Assembly: GCA_934589665.1 (NCBI GenBank)
Contig: CAKTOJ010000013.1
Coordinates: 1 to 26,774 of the forward strand
DNA: 26,774 nt
Origin: an uncultured Oscillospiraceae bacterium
GTDB taxonomy: Bacteria; Bacillota; Clostridia; Oscillospirales; Oscillospiraceae
Direction: 5' to 3'
In this document: in pieces, positions 14,664-23,095 of the stretch
Layout of the letters: each line of letters opens with the position of its first letter
Numbering within the stretch: position 1 is the stretch's first letter
Translations under genes and position numbers: made by a program
Notes under the pieces: generated by a model
What the model saw: the letters and a program-made list of their open reading frames with translations, nothing else
Databases searched by the model: none
What the model was told of the DNA's origin: nothing

Positions 14664-15956
14664 TTATCCGATCTGACGGACAGAGGGCTCATCAGTCTCC
14701 TCGACATATTCGATATGAGCGCCGAGTGCGCGAAGCTTGCTGACGATATTTTCATACCCGCGCTCAATGTACTGCACGCCGGAGATTTCGCTCACACCGT
14801 CGGCCGCAAGCGCCGCGATCAGCATGGCGGCGCCTGCGCGCAGATCGTATGCCTGAATATTGGCGGGGGTGAGCTTTTCCACACCCTCGACAATCGCCGT
14901 ACGTCCCTCTACGCGGATCTGAGCGCCCATGCGTGTGAGTTCGCCGACGTAGCGGTAGCGGCTGTCCCACACGCCCTCAGTTACTGTGCTTGTGCCGTCG
15001 GCAAGCGAGAGCACGGTTGTGATCTGGGGCTGCATATCGGTGGGGAAGCCGGGATAGGGCAGCGTCTTGACATTGGCATGATGCAGCGCTCCGGCGCGGC
15101 GGACGATCAGGTCGTCGTCCTGCTCCTCGACCTCGACGCCCATCTCCTGAAGCTTTGCGGTGATGCAGTCCATGTGCTTGGGGATGATGCCGCGCACCTT
15201 GATCTGCCCTCCCGTGGCGGCGACAGCCGCCATATAGGTGCCGGCCTCGATCTGGTCGGGAATGATCGCATAGGTGCCGCCGTGCAGGCGCTCGGCACCG
15301 ACGATGCGGATGGTGTCCGTGCCGGCACCCTTGATGTCCGCGCCCATGGAGTTGAGGAAGTTGGCAAGGTCGACGATATGCGGCTCTTTTGCCGCATTTT
15401 CGATCACGGTGGTGCCGTCGGCCAGTGCAGCGGCCATCATAATGTTCATGGTTGCGCCTACGGAGACAACATCGAGATAGACGTTCGCACCCTTCATGCG
15501 TCCGCCCTCGGCCTTTGCGCAGATGTAGTCGCCCTCGCGCACACTTGCGCCCATGGCGGCAAAACCCTTGACGTGCTGGTCGATGGGGCGGGTGCCGCCG
15601 AAGTTGCAGCCGCCGGGCATCGACACTTCCGCCTCGCCGAAGCGGCCGAGCAGAGCGCCGATGAGATAGTAGGACGCGCGGAGCTTGTGTGCCAGCTCCT
15701 GTGGTGCGCGGGTGGTGGCGATATGACGGCAGTCCAGCTCCACGTCGCTGCGGTTGAGCACGCGGACTCTGGCGCCAAGCTGCTCGAGGATCTTGAGCAG
15801 TACAGTCACATCGCTGATTTGGGGAATGTTTTCGATGCGGCACACGCCGTCGACCAGCAATGCTGCGGGCAGGATAGCAACAGCGGCGTTTTTCGCGCCG
15901 CTGATATGGACTTCGCCGAAGAGCGGAGAGCCGCCCTGAACAATATATTTCGTCAA
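14664..15956 (-). CDS. murA: UDP-N-acetylglucosamine 1-carboxyvinyltransferase MurA
   Basis: A 430-residue enzyme that transfers enolpyruvate from PEP to UDP-GlcNAc, the first committed step of peptidoglycan synthesis. Key residues are visible: KN at 22-23 in SGAKNAAV, and the catalytic loop Cys117 in MPGGCNFGG, the residue attacked by fosfomycin, present as Cys rather than the resistant Asp. DQIEAGTYM and the C-terminal YIERGYENIV segment also match. The start is a TTG codon at 15956 (no in-frame ATG fits), with AGGTG in front. The gene has its own promoter (16063-16090) and lies 175 bases after walI on the same strand, with no clear terminator between, so read-through from the wal operon is possible. 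Confidence 0.96.
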   Translation of the reverse strand: MTKYIVQGGSPLFGEVHISGAKNAAVAILPAALLVDGVCRIENIPQISDVTVLLKILEQLGARVRVLNRSDVELDCRHIATTRAPQELAHKLRASYYLIGALLGRFGEAEVSMPGGCNFGGTRPIDQHVKGFAAMGASVREGDYICAKAEGGRMKGANVYLDVVSVGATMNIMMAAALADGTTVIENAAKEPHIVDLANFLNSMGADIKGAGTDTIRIVGAERLHGGTYAIIPDQIEAGTYMAAVAATGGQIKVRGIIPKHMDCITAKLQEMGVEVEEQDDDLIVRRAGALHHANVKTLPYPGFPTDMQPQITTVLSLADGTSTVTEGVWDSRYRYVGELTRMGAQIRVEGRTAIVEGVEKLTPANIQAYDLRAGAAMLIAALAADGVSEISGVQYIERGYENIVSKLRALGAHIEYVEETDEPSVRQIG

Positions 15957-16001
15957 AAGAGCACCTCATTTCAACGCGGAGACTGTATTTTTTCGCACGT
16001 G

Positions 16002-16028
16002 CGCCGCGTAGTTTTTCTCAGCGCGGCG
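16002..16028 (-). promoter_or_regulatory. GC-rich hairpin in the murA 5' leader
   Basis: CGCCGCG (16002-16008) and CGCGGCG (16022-16028) form a 7-bp stem with a 13-base AT-rich loop in the untranslated leader of murA, next to a CGCACGTGCG palindrome (15994-16003). There is no T-run, so it is not a terminator. A role in mRNA stability or translation is possible but unproven. Confidence 0.35.
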
Positions 16029-16062
16029 TCATACAGCGATAGGATTCACATAATATAACCAC

Positions 16063-16090
16063 AGTATACCAGAGAAACGAAAAAAATCAA
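16063..16090 (-). promoter_or_regulatory. Promoter of murA
   Basis: On the minus strand, TTGATT (16090-16085) is followed after 16 bases by TATACT (16068-16063), with an extended -10 TGG. It gives a leader of about 100 nt before the TTG start. Confidence 0.65.
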
Positions 16091-16131
16091 TGATTTTCTT
16101 TCGTATCCGCCTTGCATGACCGCACTTTGGA

Positions 16132-16947
16132 TCATTCGCGCGTGACTTCACCAGTGGCGGCGTTGACATAATAGCTGCTGACGTCTGTTTCGACACGCAG
16201 GACGGGAATCAGTTGAAGCGGCGAGGAGGTTGTGCTTTGGAGCAGATAACCGCCCGAGAGAGAAACGATCTCCGTGCACACGGCGCCTGCGGCGGTGCGG
16301 TAGTCAAGAAAGCGCACAAGCGCCGTGACCACATCGAGCGGCACCGCATTGTCCGGATCGGCCTCGATGGGAGGCAGAAAAAGCCCGCTGACGGTTTCCA
16401 GCGTGCCGCCGGTGAACGAGAAGGTCAGCGCACAGTTAAAAACCTCCAGTCCATTGAGTGTGCGGTATGCGGTGACGGTTGTGTTCCGGCCGTCGTCAAG
16501 CGTTTCATAGATCAGGTATCCGTAAGGTGTGCACAGATTGGTGCAGAATTTGTCCGGATCGTCCACGGCGCGATTGACGTTGGCTTCCACCGTGCCGCCG
16601 CTGCGGATCAGGCAGACACCGCTGCCCGGATCGCTGGCGTTATAATAACGGTAAATGCCGCCTCCGGAGTCGATGGAGGAAGCGGAGCCGATGATCCCCT
16701 CGGCCAGCTCCTGCTCGGCGGCGAGATCACGCGAGGGCTCGGCGCTCAGCAGCTGCGCGGCGGCCTGCTTGACAAGCTCCTCGTCGAGTGCGATGCCGTT
16801 TGTGCTGTAGAGCGCGGTGAGCTGTTCGAGCGAACGCTCATAGGCGCTGTGCTCCTCTGTGCGGCGGGAGGCAAGGAGGACGAGCAGAAAGGCGTTGGCG
16901 AGCAGCAGAATGATGATGACAATATTTTTCAGCCGCGCGGTGTTCAA
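16132..16947 (-). CDS. walI: WalI (YycI) membrane-anchored regulator of WalK
   Basis: A 271-residue single-pass membrane protein. The start is the TTG at 16947: AAGGAGG lies 7 bases before it, and it gives the short N-terminus NTARLKNIV followed by one hydrophobic helix (about 9-29) as in YycI proteins. An upstream in-frame ATG would read into walH and adds a non-conserved tail. The rest is extracytoplasmic, with two YycI-like repeats and a C-terminal PVLRVETDVSSYYVNAATGEV segment. In Firmicutes WalI and WalH interact with the sensor kinase WalK and tune its activity. It is the last gene of the nudF-walRKHI run, 25 bases after walH. Confidence 0.8.
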   Translation of the reverse strand: MNTARLKNIVIIILLLANAFLLVLLASRRTEEHSAYERSLEQLTALYSTNGIALDEELVKQAAAQLLSAEPSRDLAAEQELAEGIIGSASSIDSGGGIYRYYNASDPGSGVCLIRSGGTVEANVNRAVDDPDKFCTNLCTPYGYLIYETLDDGRNTTVTAYRTLNGLEVFNCALTFSFTGGTLETVSGLFLPPIEADPDNAVPLDVVTALVRFLDYRTAAGAVCTEIVSLSGGYLLQSTTSSPLQLIPVLRVETDVSSYYVNAATGEVTRE

Positions 16948-16972
16948 GGGACATCCTCCTTTGCGAAAAAAA

Positions 16973-18280
16973 TCAATCGGCGATCCAGCTGGTGCTGACG
17001 GTGTCGCTGTAGGGGTCAACATAGGCGATGCTCAGCTCGCAGCCGGGCATGTTCTGCGCGATGGCGCGCGAGAGTGCGAGCGGAAGAAGGAGCGAATCCC
17101 GGTCGGAGAGTGTGTAACGGCGCAGACGAAGCCGGAAGGATGTAATGCTCCTGCCGCGGACACTCAGTTCTGCGGCGTGCGAACCGTCGGAAAAGCGGAG
17201 CGGCGTGCCGTTGACCATGTAATCGAAGAACACGGTGTAGCCCTCCTCGCTGTCGCCCTCCATGCCGCTGAGAAAGAGTACGGCGTCGCCGATGCGGCCG
17301 CGGACGAGAGAAGAGATAAGGGTGCGCGCGGCGGAGCAGATCTCCGTGCGCGTGGGGGTGCTGCCCTCGACCGTCGGAATAGCGTAGAGGGAATTGGCGT
17401 CGGCGCTTCCCGTACCGCTGTATTCCACAGTGCCATCCGTATGGATGTAGAGTGTGCGCTGCGACTCCAGCACCACGATCGTACCGGTGGATTCCCGGTA
17501 CCAGTCCTTTGTGTGGGGATTGAAGCCCGCGCAGCGGAGCAGCTCGTCGGTCGGGTAGTCATTCAGCGCGTTTGCGGCATTCAGCTCGCGCCGCGTGCCG
17601 ATCTCGCTGAAAACAAGCGTATAGGGGGAGAGAAATGCGTAATCCTCTCCGAGCAGACAGGCAAATTCAACGCTTTTCCCATCCAGCGTTTCCAGATATT
17701 CCATCAGGGAGCTGGTGCGCACGGCGGTGGAAAAGCGGAGGACCGTGCCGTCGGCATCCTGAAGATAGAGCGCTACGGAGTTTCCCTCGGCGGCGCTGAG
17801 CAGACAGCGGTGAACATTGAACGCGCGCATAGAGGGTGCACTGACGCCAAGGCGCGCCGAGAGGACCTCGAGCGGCACCTCGGCGGAGAATTCAAAGTAA
17901 AGTCCCGCACCCTCCAGCGCGGAGAGCAGGATGCTCTCCGATGCAGACGAGATGCCGTAGGACGAGCCGACTGCCTCACCAAGAAAGGCGGCAGCGTTTT
18001 CAAACGCTGTGTCCGTCGTCGTCAAAGCGTCGGAGCCGATGCGTACAAAGCCGTTGGACTGGACCACGCGGACCGGAACAGACAGCGTGGAGAGAGAGAG
18101 ATCCTCTGCCTCGTCGGGAAGTGTATCGCTGCGCAGCCAGCCGCGGACAGTGGAGGAAAGGCTTTTGCCGGTCCCGTCGCCGAAGAGCGGCGTCTGGACC
18201 AGCAGAAACAGAAAGGAGAAGAGCAGCACCATAATGGCAAGGTTCTGCGCGCGGTCGATCCGTTTGGCTTTCTTATCCAT
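16973..18280 (-). CDS. walH: WalH (YycH) membrane-anchored regulator of WalK
   Basis: A 435-residue protein with a short basic N-terminus (MDKKAKRIDRAQ), one membrane helix (about 13-32) and a large extracytoplasmic part, the organisation of YycH. The sequence itself is divergent, so the name leans on position between walK and walI, size and topology. The start at 18280 is supported by CAGGAGG 7 bases upstream; longer in-frame readings run back into walK. It overlaps the walK stop by 8 bases, indicating translational coupling. WalH and WalI form a complex with WalK at the membrane in Bacillus and Staphylococcus. Confidence 0.8.
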   Translation of the reverse strand: MDKKAKRIDRAQNLAIMVLLFSFLFLLVQTPLFGDGTGKSLSSTVRGWLRSDTLPDEAEDLSLSTLSVPVRVVQSNGFVRIGSDALTTTDTAFENAAAFLGEAVGSSYGISSASESILLSALEGAGLYFEFSAEVPLEVLSARLGVSAPSMRAFNVHRCLLSAAEGNSVALYLQDADGTVLRFSTAVRTSSLMEYLETLDGKSVEFACLLGEDYAFLSPYTLVFSEIGTRRELNAANALNDYPTDELLRCAGFNPHTKDWYRESTGTIVVLESQRTLYIHTDGTVEYSGTGSADANSLYAIPTVEGSTPTRTEICSAARTLISSLVRGRIGDAVLFLSGMEGDSEEGYTVFFDYMVNGTPLRFSDGSHAAELSVRGRSITSFRLRLRRYTLSDRDSLLLPLALSRAIAQNMPGCELSIAYVDPYSDTVSTSWIAD

Positions 18281-20054
18281 CGGAGCCCTCCTGAGCCTCG
18301 CTCTGGCAGATGGGCAGTTCAAGCCGCACGGTCGTGCCGGGGCCCTCGCGGTCGACGAGCGAGAGTGTGCCGTGGTGGCGCTGGACGATCTCAGTGGCAA
18401 TGGAGAGCCCGAGGCCCGTTCCGCCGGACTCGCGCGAGCGGGCCTTGTCCACGCGGTAGAAGCGCTCGAAGATGCGGCTGCGGTCGGCCTTCGGGATGCC
18501 GATGCCGTCGTCGGCGACCTCCATCCAAACCTTTTCGCCCGCAGTCCCCGCGGTGACACAGATATGGCCGCCGTCGGGCGTGTACTTCACAGCGTTGCCG
18601 AGCACATTGAGCATGACCTGCTCGATGCGGCCGCGGTCGCCCATGATCATGGGGAGTTCGTGGTAGTCGTGCGTGAGCTCATGGCCATGGCGATGCGCTT
18701 CCAGCTCGATGGAGCGAAGCACCGAGTCGATGGCCGCGCCGAAGTCAAAACGAGCCATGTTCATCTCGCTCCGCCCGCTGTCGAGACGGGAAAGCGTGAG
18801 GAGATCCTGCACGATATGCGTCATGCGGTCGGATTCGTTGATAACGATGTCGAGGAAGCTGTTTTCCAGCTCACGCGGCAGCTCGTCGCCCGCGTCGCGG
18901 ATGGTTTCGGCATAGGAGCGGACGTTGGTCAGCGGTGTGCGCAGCTCGTGCGAAACATTGGCCACGAACTCACGCCGCCGGTCCTCGGCCTTGCGCTGCT
19001 GCGTGACGTCGTGGAGCACCACGAGCACGCCGCCGCGCTCCTCGTCAGAAAACGGAGCGAAGTAAAGCTCCACCGTCCGCTCGCCGACCGTCAGCTCGGC
19101 GGAGGCGGAATCGCTGCGCTGCATGGACATCACCTTTTCAAAGGGACACAGCGGCTCGAAGAGTTCGGCATAGACGCACTCGTCCGCGCTGCGGCCGAGC
19201 AGCTCGCTGGCGGCGGGATTGCAGTGGATGAGCGTGCCGCTGCCGTCGTAGGCGACCACGCCGTCGGTCATGTGCAGAAAGAGTGTGTCGAGCTTGTTGC
19301 GTTCGTTTTCCACCGCTTCCAGCGTAGAGTGAAGCACGCTTGCCATGTCGTTGAACGTGGTGGTGAGAATACCGATCTCATCGGTCGAGTCGACCTCCAG
19401 CTTTTCGCTGAAGTCGCCGCTGGCCACGCGCTCGGCGCCCTCGGTCAGCTTTTCGATGGGGTTGATCATCGTCTTGCTCAGCAGAAAGCTTAGAAGCACG
19501 GAGATGAGCAGACCGACAAGCAGTGCCTGAAGGATGATGAACAGCAGCTCGCTGTTCAGGCTTGAGACGGTGTTGCGGTTGTCGCGGATATAAATAATGT
19601 AGCTGTTCTCTCCGCCGGAGATGGGAATGGCAACATCCATATAGTTGGCGGCAATGTCGCTCTCGTCGCCGACGGAGCCGTTGCGCGCGGTGAGCAGATT
19701 GGCCGTCTGTTCCAGATTTGCGCCGCCCGGCTCGTCGCTGCCGGCAAGAAATTCGCCGGTCGTGCCGTCAAGAATATAGTAATTGCGGTTGCGCGAGTCG
19801 ATGCCGAGCATACCGGAATAGGCCTCCAGCATCGACTGGAGCTGCGTCACGCCGTCATCCTGCCGCGCCTCGGCGCGCAGGGAGTTGACGAAGTCGGCGT
19901 TGCTCTCACCGAAGGTCGCGGCCATCTGTGAGTAGAAATCGTCAATATAGAAGTTGGTCACGCTGGTCATCAGAAACGCGCCCACCACGGCCATGAGCGA
20001 TGTGATGAGCAGCAGCATGATGAGCACCAGCTTCATATGCAGCGAGCGGAACAC
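18273..20054 (-). CDS. walK: Sensor histidine kinase WalK (VicK/YycG)
   Basis: A 593-residue membrane sensor kinase controlling cell-wall turnover with WalR. The order is: TM1 (about 8-30), an extracytoplasmic PAS-like domain (about 31-167), TM2 (about 170-193), HAMP (about 195-245), cytoplasmic PAS (about 250-355, GVVAYDGSGTLIHCNPAASELLG), HisKA with phospho-acceptor His369 in FVANVSHELRTPLTN, and the ATPase domain with NVLGNAVKYTP, DDGIGIP, FERFYRVDKARS and GGTGLGLSI. This is the full WalK architecture. The start is GTG at 20054, with AAAGGAGG 7 bases upstream; the ATG six codons in has no such site. It begins 30 bases after walR. Confidence 0.95.
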   Translation of the reverse strand: MFRSLHMKLVLIMLLLITSLMAVVGAFLMTSVTNFYIDDFYSQMAATFGESNADFVNSLRAEARQDDGVTQLQSMLEAYSGMLGIDSRNRNYYILDGTTGEFLAGSDEPGGANLEQTANLLTARNGSVGDESDIAANYMDVAIPISGGENSYIIYIRDNRNTVSSLNSELLFIILQALLVGLLISVLLSFLLSKTMINPIEKLTEGAERVASGDFSEKLEVDSTDEIGILTTTFNDMASVLHSTLEAVENERNKLDTLFLHMTDGVVAYDGSGTLIHCNPAASELLGRSADECVYAELFEPLCPFEKVMSMQRSDSASAELTVGERTVELYFAPFSDEERGGVLVVLHDVTQQRKAEDRRREFVANVSHELRTPLTNVRSYAETIRDAGDELPRELENSFLDIVINESDRMTHIVQDLLTLSRLDSGRSEMNMARFDFGAAIDSVLRSIELEAHRHGHELTHDYHELPMIMGDRGRIEQVMLNVLGNAVKYTPDGGHICVTAGTAGEKVWMEVADDGIGIPKADRSRIFERFYRVDKARSRESGGTGLGLSIATEIVQRHHGTLSLVDREGPGTTVRLELPICQSEAQEGSDG

Positions 20055-20084
20055 AGCGGAACCTCCTTTCGCGGAATGCGGGAA

Positions 20085-20786
20085 TCAGAGCGTCGAATAA
20101 TAGTATCCGGTGCCCCGGCGCGTGAGGATATAGCGCGGCGAGGCGGGATCATCCTCGATTTTCTCACGCAGGCGGCGGACGGTGACGTCCACGGTGCGCA
20201 CGTCGTCGCCGACATAGCCGTAGTTCCACACCTGCTCCATCAGATCCACGCGGGAGAAAACCTTGTTCGGGTGGCTGGCGAGGAAGGTGAGCAGCTCGTA
20301 TTCGCGCTGCGTGAGCTCGATGGGTCTGCCGCCCTTAAAAACCTGAAGGCTGTCGGTGTTGATGGTCAGCTCGCCGCCGGCGCTCATGGCGCTCTCCGCG
20401 GGCGCAGAAACCATCGCGGTGCGGCGGATGTTGGCCTTTACACGCGCCATCAGCTCGCGCATGGAAAAGGGTTTGGTGATGTAGTCGTCCGCGCCGATCT
20501 CAAGACCAAGGATCTTGTCCTCCTCCTCCTCGCGCGCGGTGAGGATGATGATGGGTACGTTGTCGCCTTCGTCCCGCAGGACGCGGCAGACGTCAAAGCC
20601 CATCATTTTCGGCATCATCACATCGAGCAGGACAAGGTCGGGATGCTTTTCACGCGCGAGCGCGAGACCCGCCGCACCGTCATAGGCCTCCAGTGTATCG
20701 TAGCCCTCACGCTGGAGGTTGAAGCGGACGATGTCTACGATGTTCTTCTCGTCCTCGACGATCAAAACGGTTTTCTTCTGTTGCAT
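20085..20786 (-). CDS. walR: Response regulator WalR (VicR/YycF)
   Basis: A 233-residue OmpR/PhoB-type DNA-binding regulator. The receiver domain (about 5-118) has the acidic pocket EDE (11-13), phospho-acceptor Asp55 in LVLLDVMMP, Thr in ILTARE and Lys105 in DYITKPF. The winged-helix effector domain (about 138-230) contains ELTQREYELLTFLA, GYVGDDVRTVDVTVRRLREKI and RGTGYYY. The high conservation and linkage to walK-walH-walI identify it as WalR. It starts 1 base after the nudF stop, with GGGGAGGA as ribosome site overlapping the end of nudF, so the five genes are read as one operon. In Bacillus and relatives the pair is essential and controls autolysin genes. Confidence 0.95.
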   Translation of the reverse strand: MQQKKTVLIVEDEKNIVDIVRFNLQREGYDTLEAYDGAAGLALAREKHPDLVLLDVMMPKMMGFDVCRVLRDEGDNVPIIILTAREEEEDKILGLEIGADDYITKPFSMRELMARVKANIRRTAMVSAPAESAMSAGGELTINTDSLQVFKGGRPIELTQREYELLTFLASHPNKVFSRVDLMEQVWNYGYVGDDVRTVDVTVRRLREKIEDDPASPRYILTRRGTGYYYSTL

Positions 20787-20787
20787 T

Positions 20788-21336
20788 TCATTCCTCCCCG
20801 CGCAGCGTCCGCAGCGCGTAGACCTTCAGAACGCCCGCGACCGTCTTGCCGTCGCGGATCTCGCCGGACAGGCAGCGGCGCAGCAGCGTGTCGAACGGCA
20901 CGCGCTCAAAAGTGATGAACTCGTCCTCGTCCGGATGCTGGGAGCCGAAGGTCAGCCCGCCTGCCATGTAAAGGTGCAGCACCTCACCGAAGCCGCCGGG
21001 CGAGGCATAGATTTCCCCGAGCGGGGTGAGTGTTTCACAGCTTGCGCCTGTCTCCTCAGAGAGCTCGCGCAGCGCGGCGGCGCGGGGGTCCTCCCCGTGC
21101 TCAAGCTTACCGGCGGGGATCTCCTCAAGCACCGTCTTGAACGCATAGCGGTACTGCTTCACGGTGAGTACATTGTCGTTTTCGTCGATGGCGACGATCG
21201 CCACGCCGCCGGGATGATCCACGACCTCGCGCGTGGTCAGGCGGCCGTTCGGCAGGCGCACGGTGTCCACATGCAGGTCGAGGATGCGGCCGTGGAACAC
21301 GTCCTCGCGGCTGACAAATTCTTCATAAAGCTTCAT
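20788..21336 (-). CDS. nudF: NUDIX hydrolase, ADP-ribose pyrophosphatase type
   Basis: A 182-residue NUDIX hydrolase, most like NudF, which splits ADP-ribose to AMP and ribose-5-phosphate. The NUDIX box spans about 76-98 (G-x5-E-x7-RELSEETG), coordinating Mg2+, and a GG-containing strand, PGGVAIVAIDENDNVLTVKQYR, precedes it as in ADP-ribose pyrophosphatases. The start is ATG 21336, supported by AAGAAGG 9 bases upstream; an ATG eight codons earlier lacks a site. It is the first gene of the nudF-walRKHI operon, an unusual companion for a cell-wall regulator. Substrate is inferred from family. Confidence 0.88.
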   Translation of the reverse strand: MKLYEEFVSREDVFHGRILDLHVDTVRLPNGRLTTREVVDHPGGVAIVAIDENDNVLTVKQYRYAFKTVLEEIPAGKLEHGEDPRAAALRELSEETGASCETLTPLGEIYASPGGFGEVLHLYMAGGLTFGSQHPDEDEFITFERVPFDTLLRRCLSGEIRDGKTVAGVLKVYALRTLRGEE

Positions 21337-21359
21337 CTCTTCGCCTTCTTTCGATTGCA

Positions 21360-21383
21360 TACTTAATCAGGATAAGTATAGCA
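21360..21383 (-). promoter_or_regulatory. Extended -10 promoter of nudF-walRKHI with inverted repeat
   Basis: On the minus strand, TGCTATACT (-10 at 21380-21375) is an extended -10; the -35 is weak. TACTTA (21360-21365) and TAAGTA (21373-21378) form a 6-base inverted repeat overlapping the -10 and start site, a possible operator. Confidence 0.5.
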
Positions 21384-21442
21384 TAGAGCGCAGCGGATTT
21401 CCACAGTTATTTGCGGCCATCATTACGTTTTTGTTACACCCC

Positions 21443-21471
21443 TTGTAAGCGGTGGAAAAGCGTGGTATACT
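21443..21471 (+). promoter_or_regulatory. Promoter of smpB and downstream genes
   Basis: TTGTAA (21443-21448) is followed after 17 bases by TATACT (21466-21471), with an extended -10 TGG. The smpB start is 35 bases downstream. Confidence 0.78.
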
Positions 21472-21505
21472 GTCTCACATCAGTTGGGAAGGGAGCGTGT
21501 GCGCC

Positions 21506-21967
21506 GTGGAGAAAAAGGGAATCAAGATCGCGGCGCAGAACCGCAAGGCCCACCATGATTACTTTGTGGAGGACCGTCTGGAGGCCGGCATTGAGCTGAA
21601 GGGCACGGAGGTCAAATCCATCCGCGCCGGCACGCTCAACCTCAAGGACAGCTACTGCGTTGTAAAAAACGGCGAGGCGATGGTCTATTCCATGCACATC
21701 TCGCCCTACGACAAGGGCAACATCTTCAATCACGATCCTGATCGGCCCAAGCGCCTGCTGCTCCATAAGCGAGAGATCAACAAGCTCTATGCGCTTGTCA
21801 AGCAGGACGGCTACGCACTTATTCCCCTCAGCGTTTACTTCAAGGATGCGCGTGTGAAGGTCGAGCTTGGCGTGTGCAAGGGCAAGAAGAACTACGATAA
21901 GCGCGAGGATGCCGCCCGGCGCGACACGAAGCGCGAGATCGACCGCACGATGAAAAAATACCGCTGA
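21506..21967 (+). CDS. smpB: SsrA-binding protein SmpB
   Basis: A 153-residue OB-fold protein that binds tmRNA and brings it to stalled ribosomes for trans-translation. Conserved segments are [28 protein letters not shown], the [21 protein letters not shown] loop, and a basic C-terminal tail [14 protein letters not shown] that enters the mRNA channel. The start is a GTG at 21506: the first in-frame ATG (21452) lies within the promoter, and the GTG gives the family length, with GAAGGGAG about 10 bases upstream. A GTG two codons earlier is an alternative. Its RNA partner ssrA lies 1.7 kb downstream on the same strand. Confidence 0.96.
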   Translation: MEKKGIKIAAQNRKAHHDYFVEDRLEAGIELKGTEVKSIRAGTLNLKDSYCVVKNGEAMVYSMHISPYDKGNIFNHDPDRPKRLLLHKREINKLYALVKQDGYALIPLSVYFKDARVKVELGVCKGKKNYDKREDAARRDTKREIDRTMKKYR

Positions 21968-21981
21968 GACGAGAGAGTGTT

Positions 21982-23046
21982 ATGGACGAACAGAGAGAAA
22001 AATACAGCTTTGATCCAGAGAGCTTCGTTTCGGCATCTGAACAGCCGCAGGCCGCGGCGGTCTGCGGGGCAGAGGAGCCGCGCGGCAGTGCCGCCTCCGG
22101 GATTCTCGGCGCGCTGCTCGGCGCGTTTGTCGGCACGGTGCCGTGGTTTCTGGCAAGCACCTTTGCAAGCTTCTTTGTCGGCTGGCTGGGCTTCCTTGTG
22201 GGAGTTGCCGCCTGTTACGGCTACCGTTTGTTCAAGGGCCGCCGCTCCACGCGCTTTGCGATGGTGACGGTGATCGTCAGTTCGATTCTGGCGCTGTTTG
22301 CCGCGGAGCTTGCCTCGTGGATGTATGTGCTCTGCACCGATCCTGAGTGGCAGGCGGACGCCGCGTGGTACGGCGTCTCTGTGGCGGAGTTGGCGTGGGG
22401 CTCCATTATGATGCCGGAGAATTGGGGTATCATGGCGCCGAATATGCTCATGGGCATGGCCATTGGCGTGCTGGGTGCGGTGTGCGTTAAGCAAAGGGTG
22501 CTTGCCTATACTGAGCCGGAATGCGTGACGCAGACCGAACAGACAGCGTATGCAACGCCCGCCGCGCAGGCGGCACGTGCGAACGAGGCGGCGGGCTTTG
22601 CCGTGCCGCAGAGCTTCACCGTGCGGGATAAGGCGTGGATCAAGGTGATGGTGCGCCTTTTCGGCGTGGTATGTGCACTCGGCTTTCTGGTGCTCTTTGC
22701 GGGCGTGCTTGGCAGTTCGCTTGACGAGCCGGAGAGCTGGCCGCTGGCTGAGACTGCGGGCTTCTCCGCTTTCTCGCTCGCTTTCGCGGCGTTCGGCGTA
22801 TTTCTGATTTTCCATGTCCGACGCAAGTTGGTGGTCGAGGGAGGCACTCTGAGCTACCTGCCGACATTCGGCAAGGCCCATACATTCCGCCTGACGGATA
22901 TTGCCGGTATGACCATCGGTGCCAATGGCCGCAGACTGGTCGGACACGACGGCAGGACGCTGGCCCGTTTTGAGGATAATCAGGAAAACAGTGCCATTTT
23001 ATTGCAGTATCTCAGCGAGCACGGCATTGGCCTGCTCGTGAAATAA
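21982..23046 (+). CDS. Multi-pass membrane protein with C-terminal PH-like domain, function unknown
   Basis: A 354-residue protein I cannot name. A polar N-terminus (1-38) is followed by about six hydrophobic segments (about 40-60, 62-82, 90-115, 148-168, 222-243, 255-277), with an Ala/Glu-rich polar linker between the fourth and fifth. The last 75 residues (KLVVEGGTLSYLP to the end) look like a small soluble beta-rich domain of the bacterial PH type. The gene starts 14 bases after smpB behind a weak GAGAGAG site and is probably co-transcribed with it. The name rests on hydropathy read by eye. Confidence 0.75.
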   Translation: MDEQREKYSFDPESFVSASEQPQAAAVCGAEEPRGSAASGILGALLGAFVGTVPWFLASTFASFFVGWLGFLVGVAACYGYRLFKGRRSTRFAMVTVIVSSILALFAAELASWMYVLCTDPEWQADAAWYGVSVAELAWGSIMMPENWGIMAPNMLMGMAIGVLGAVCVKQRVLAYTEPECVTQTEQTAYATPAAQAARANEAAGFAVPQSFTVRDKAWIKVMVRLFGVVCALGFLVLFAGVLGSSLDEPESWPLAETAGFSAFSLAFAAFGVFLIFHVRRKLVVEGGTLSYLPTFGKAHTFRLTDIAGMTIGANGRRLVGHDGRTLARFEDNQENSAILLQYLSEHGIGLLVK

Positions 23047-23057
23047 AGAAAATCGAC

Positions 23058-23078
23058 TGCACCGTGTTCCGCGGTGCA
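23058..23078 (+). repeat. Short hairpin ahead of the cyclophilin gene
   Basis: TGCACCG (23058-23064) pairs with CGGTGCA (23072-23078) around a 7-base loop, just before the ribosome site AAGGAG. There is no T-run. It may shape mRNA processing. Confidence 0.45.
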
Positions 23079-23095
23079 AGATAAGGAGAAAAAAT

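Noticed and set aside
14715..16058. A 447-codon plus-strand frame opposite murA
   Set aside because: It is a shadow of murA, whose catalytic Cys loop and full length are clear; its His/Ala/Asp-rich translation is typical of antisense reading.
16859..19493. Long plus-strand frames (565 and 494 codons) opposite walH and walK
   Set aside because: They are antisense to the wal operon, have no ribosome sites of note and no recognisable domains.
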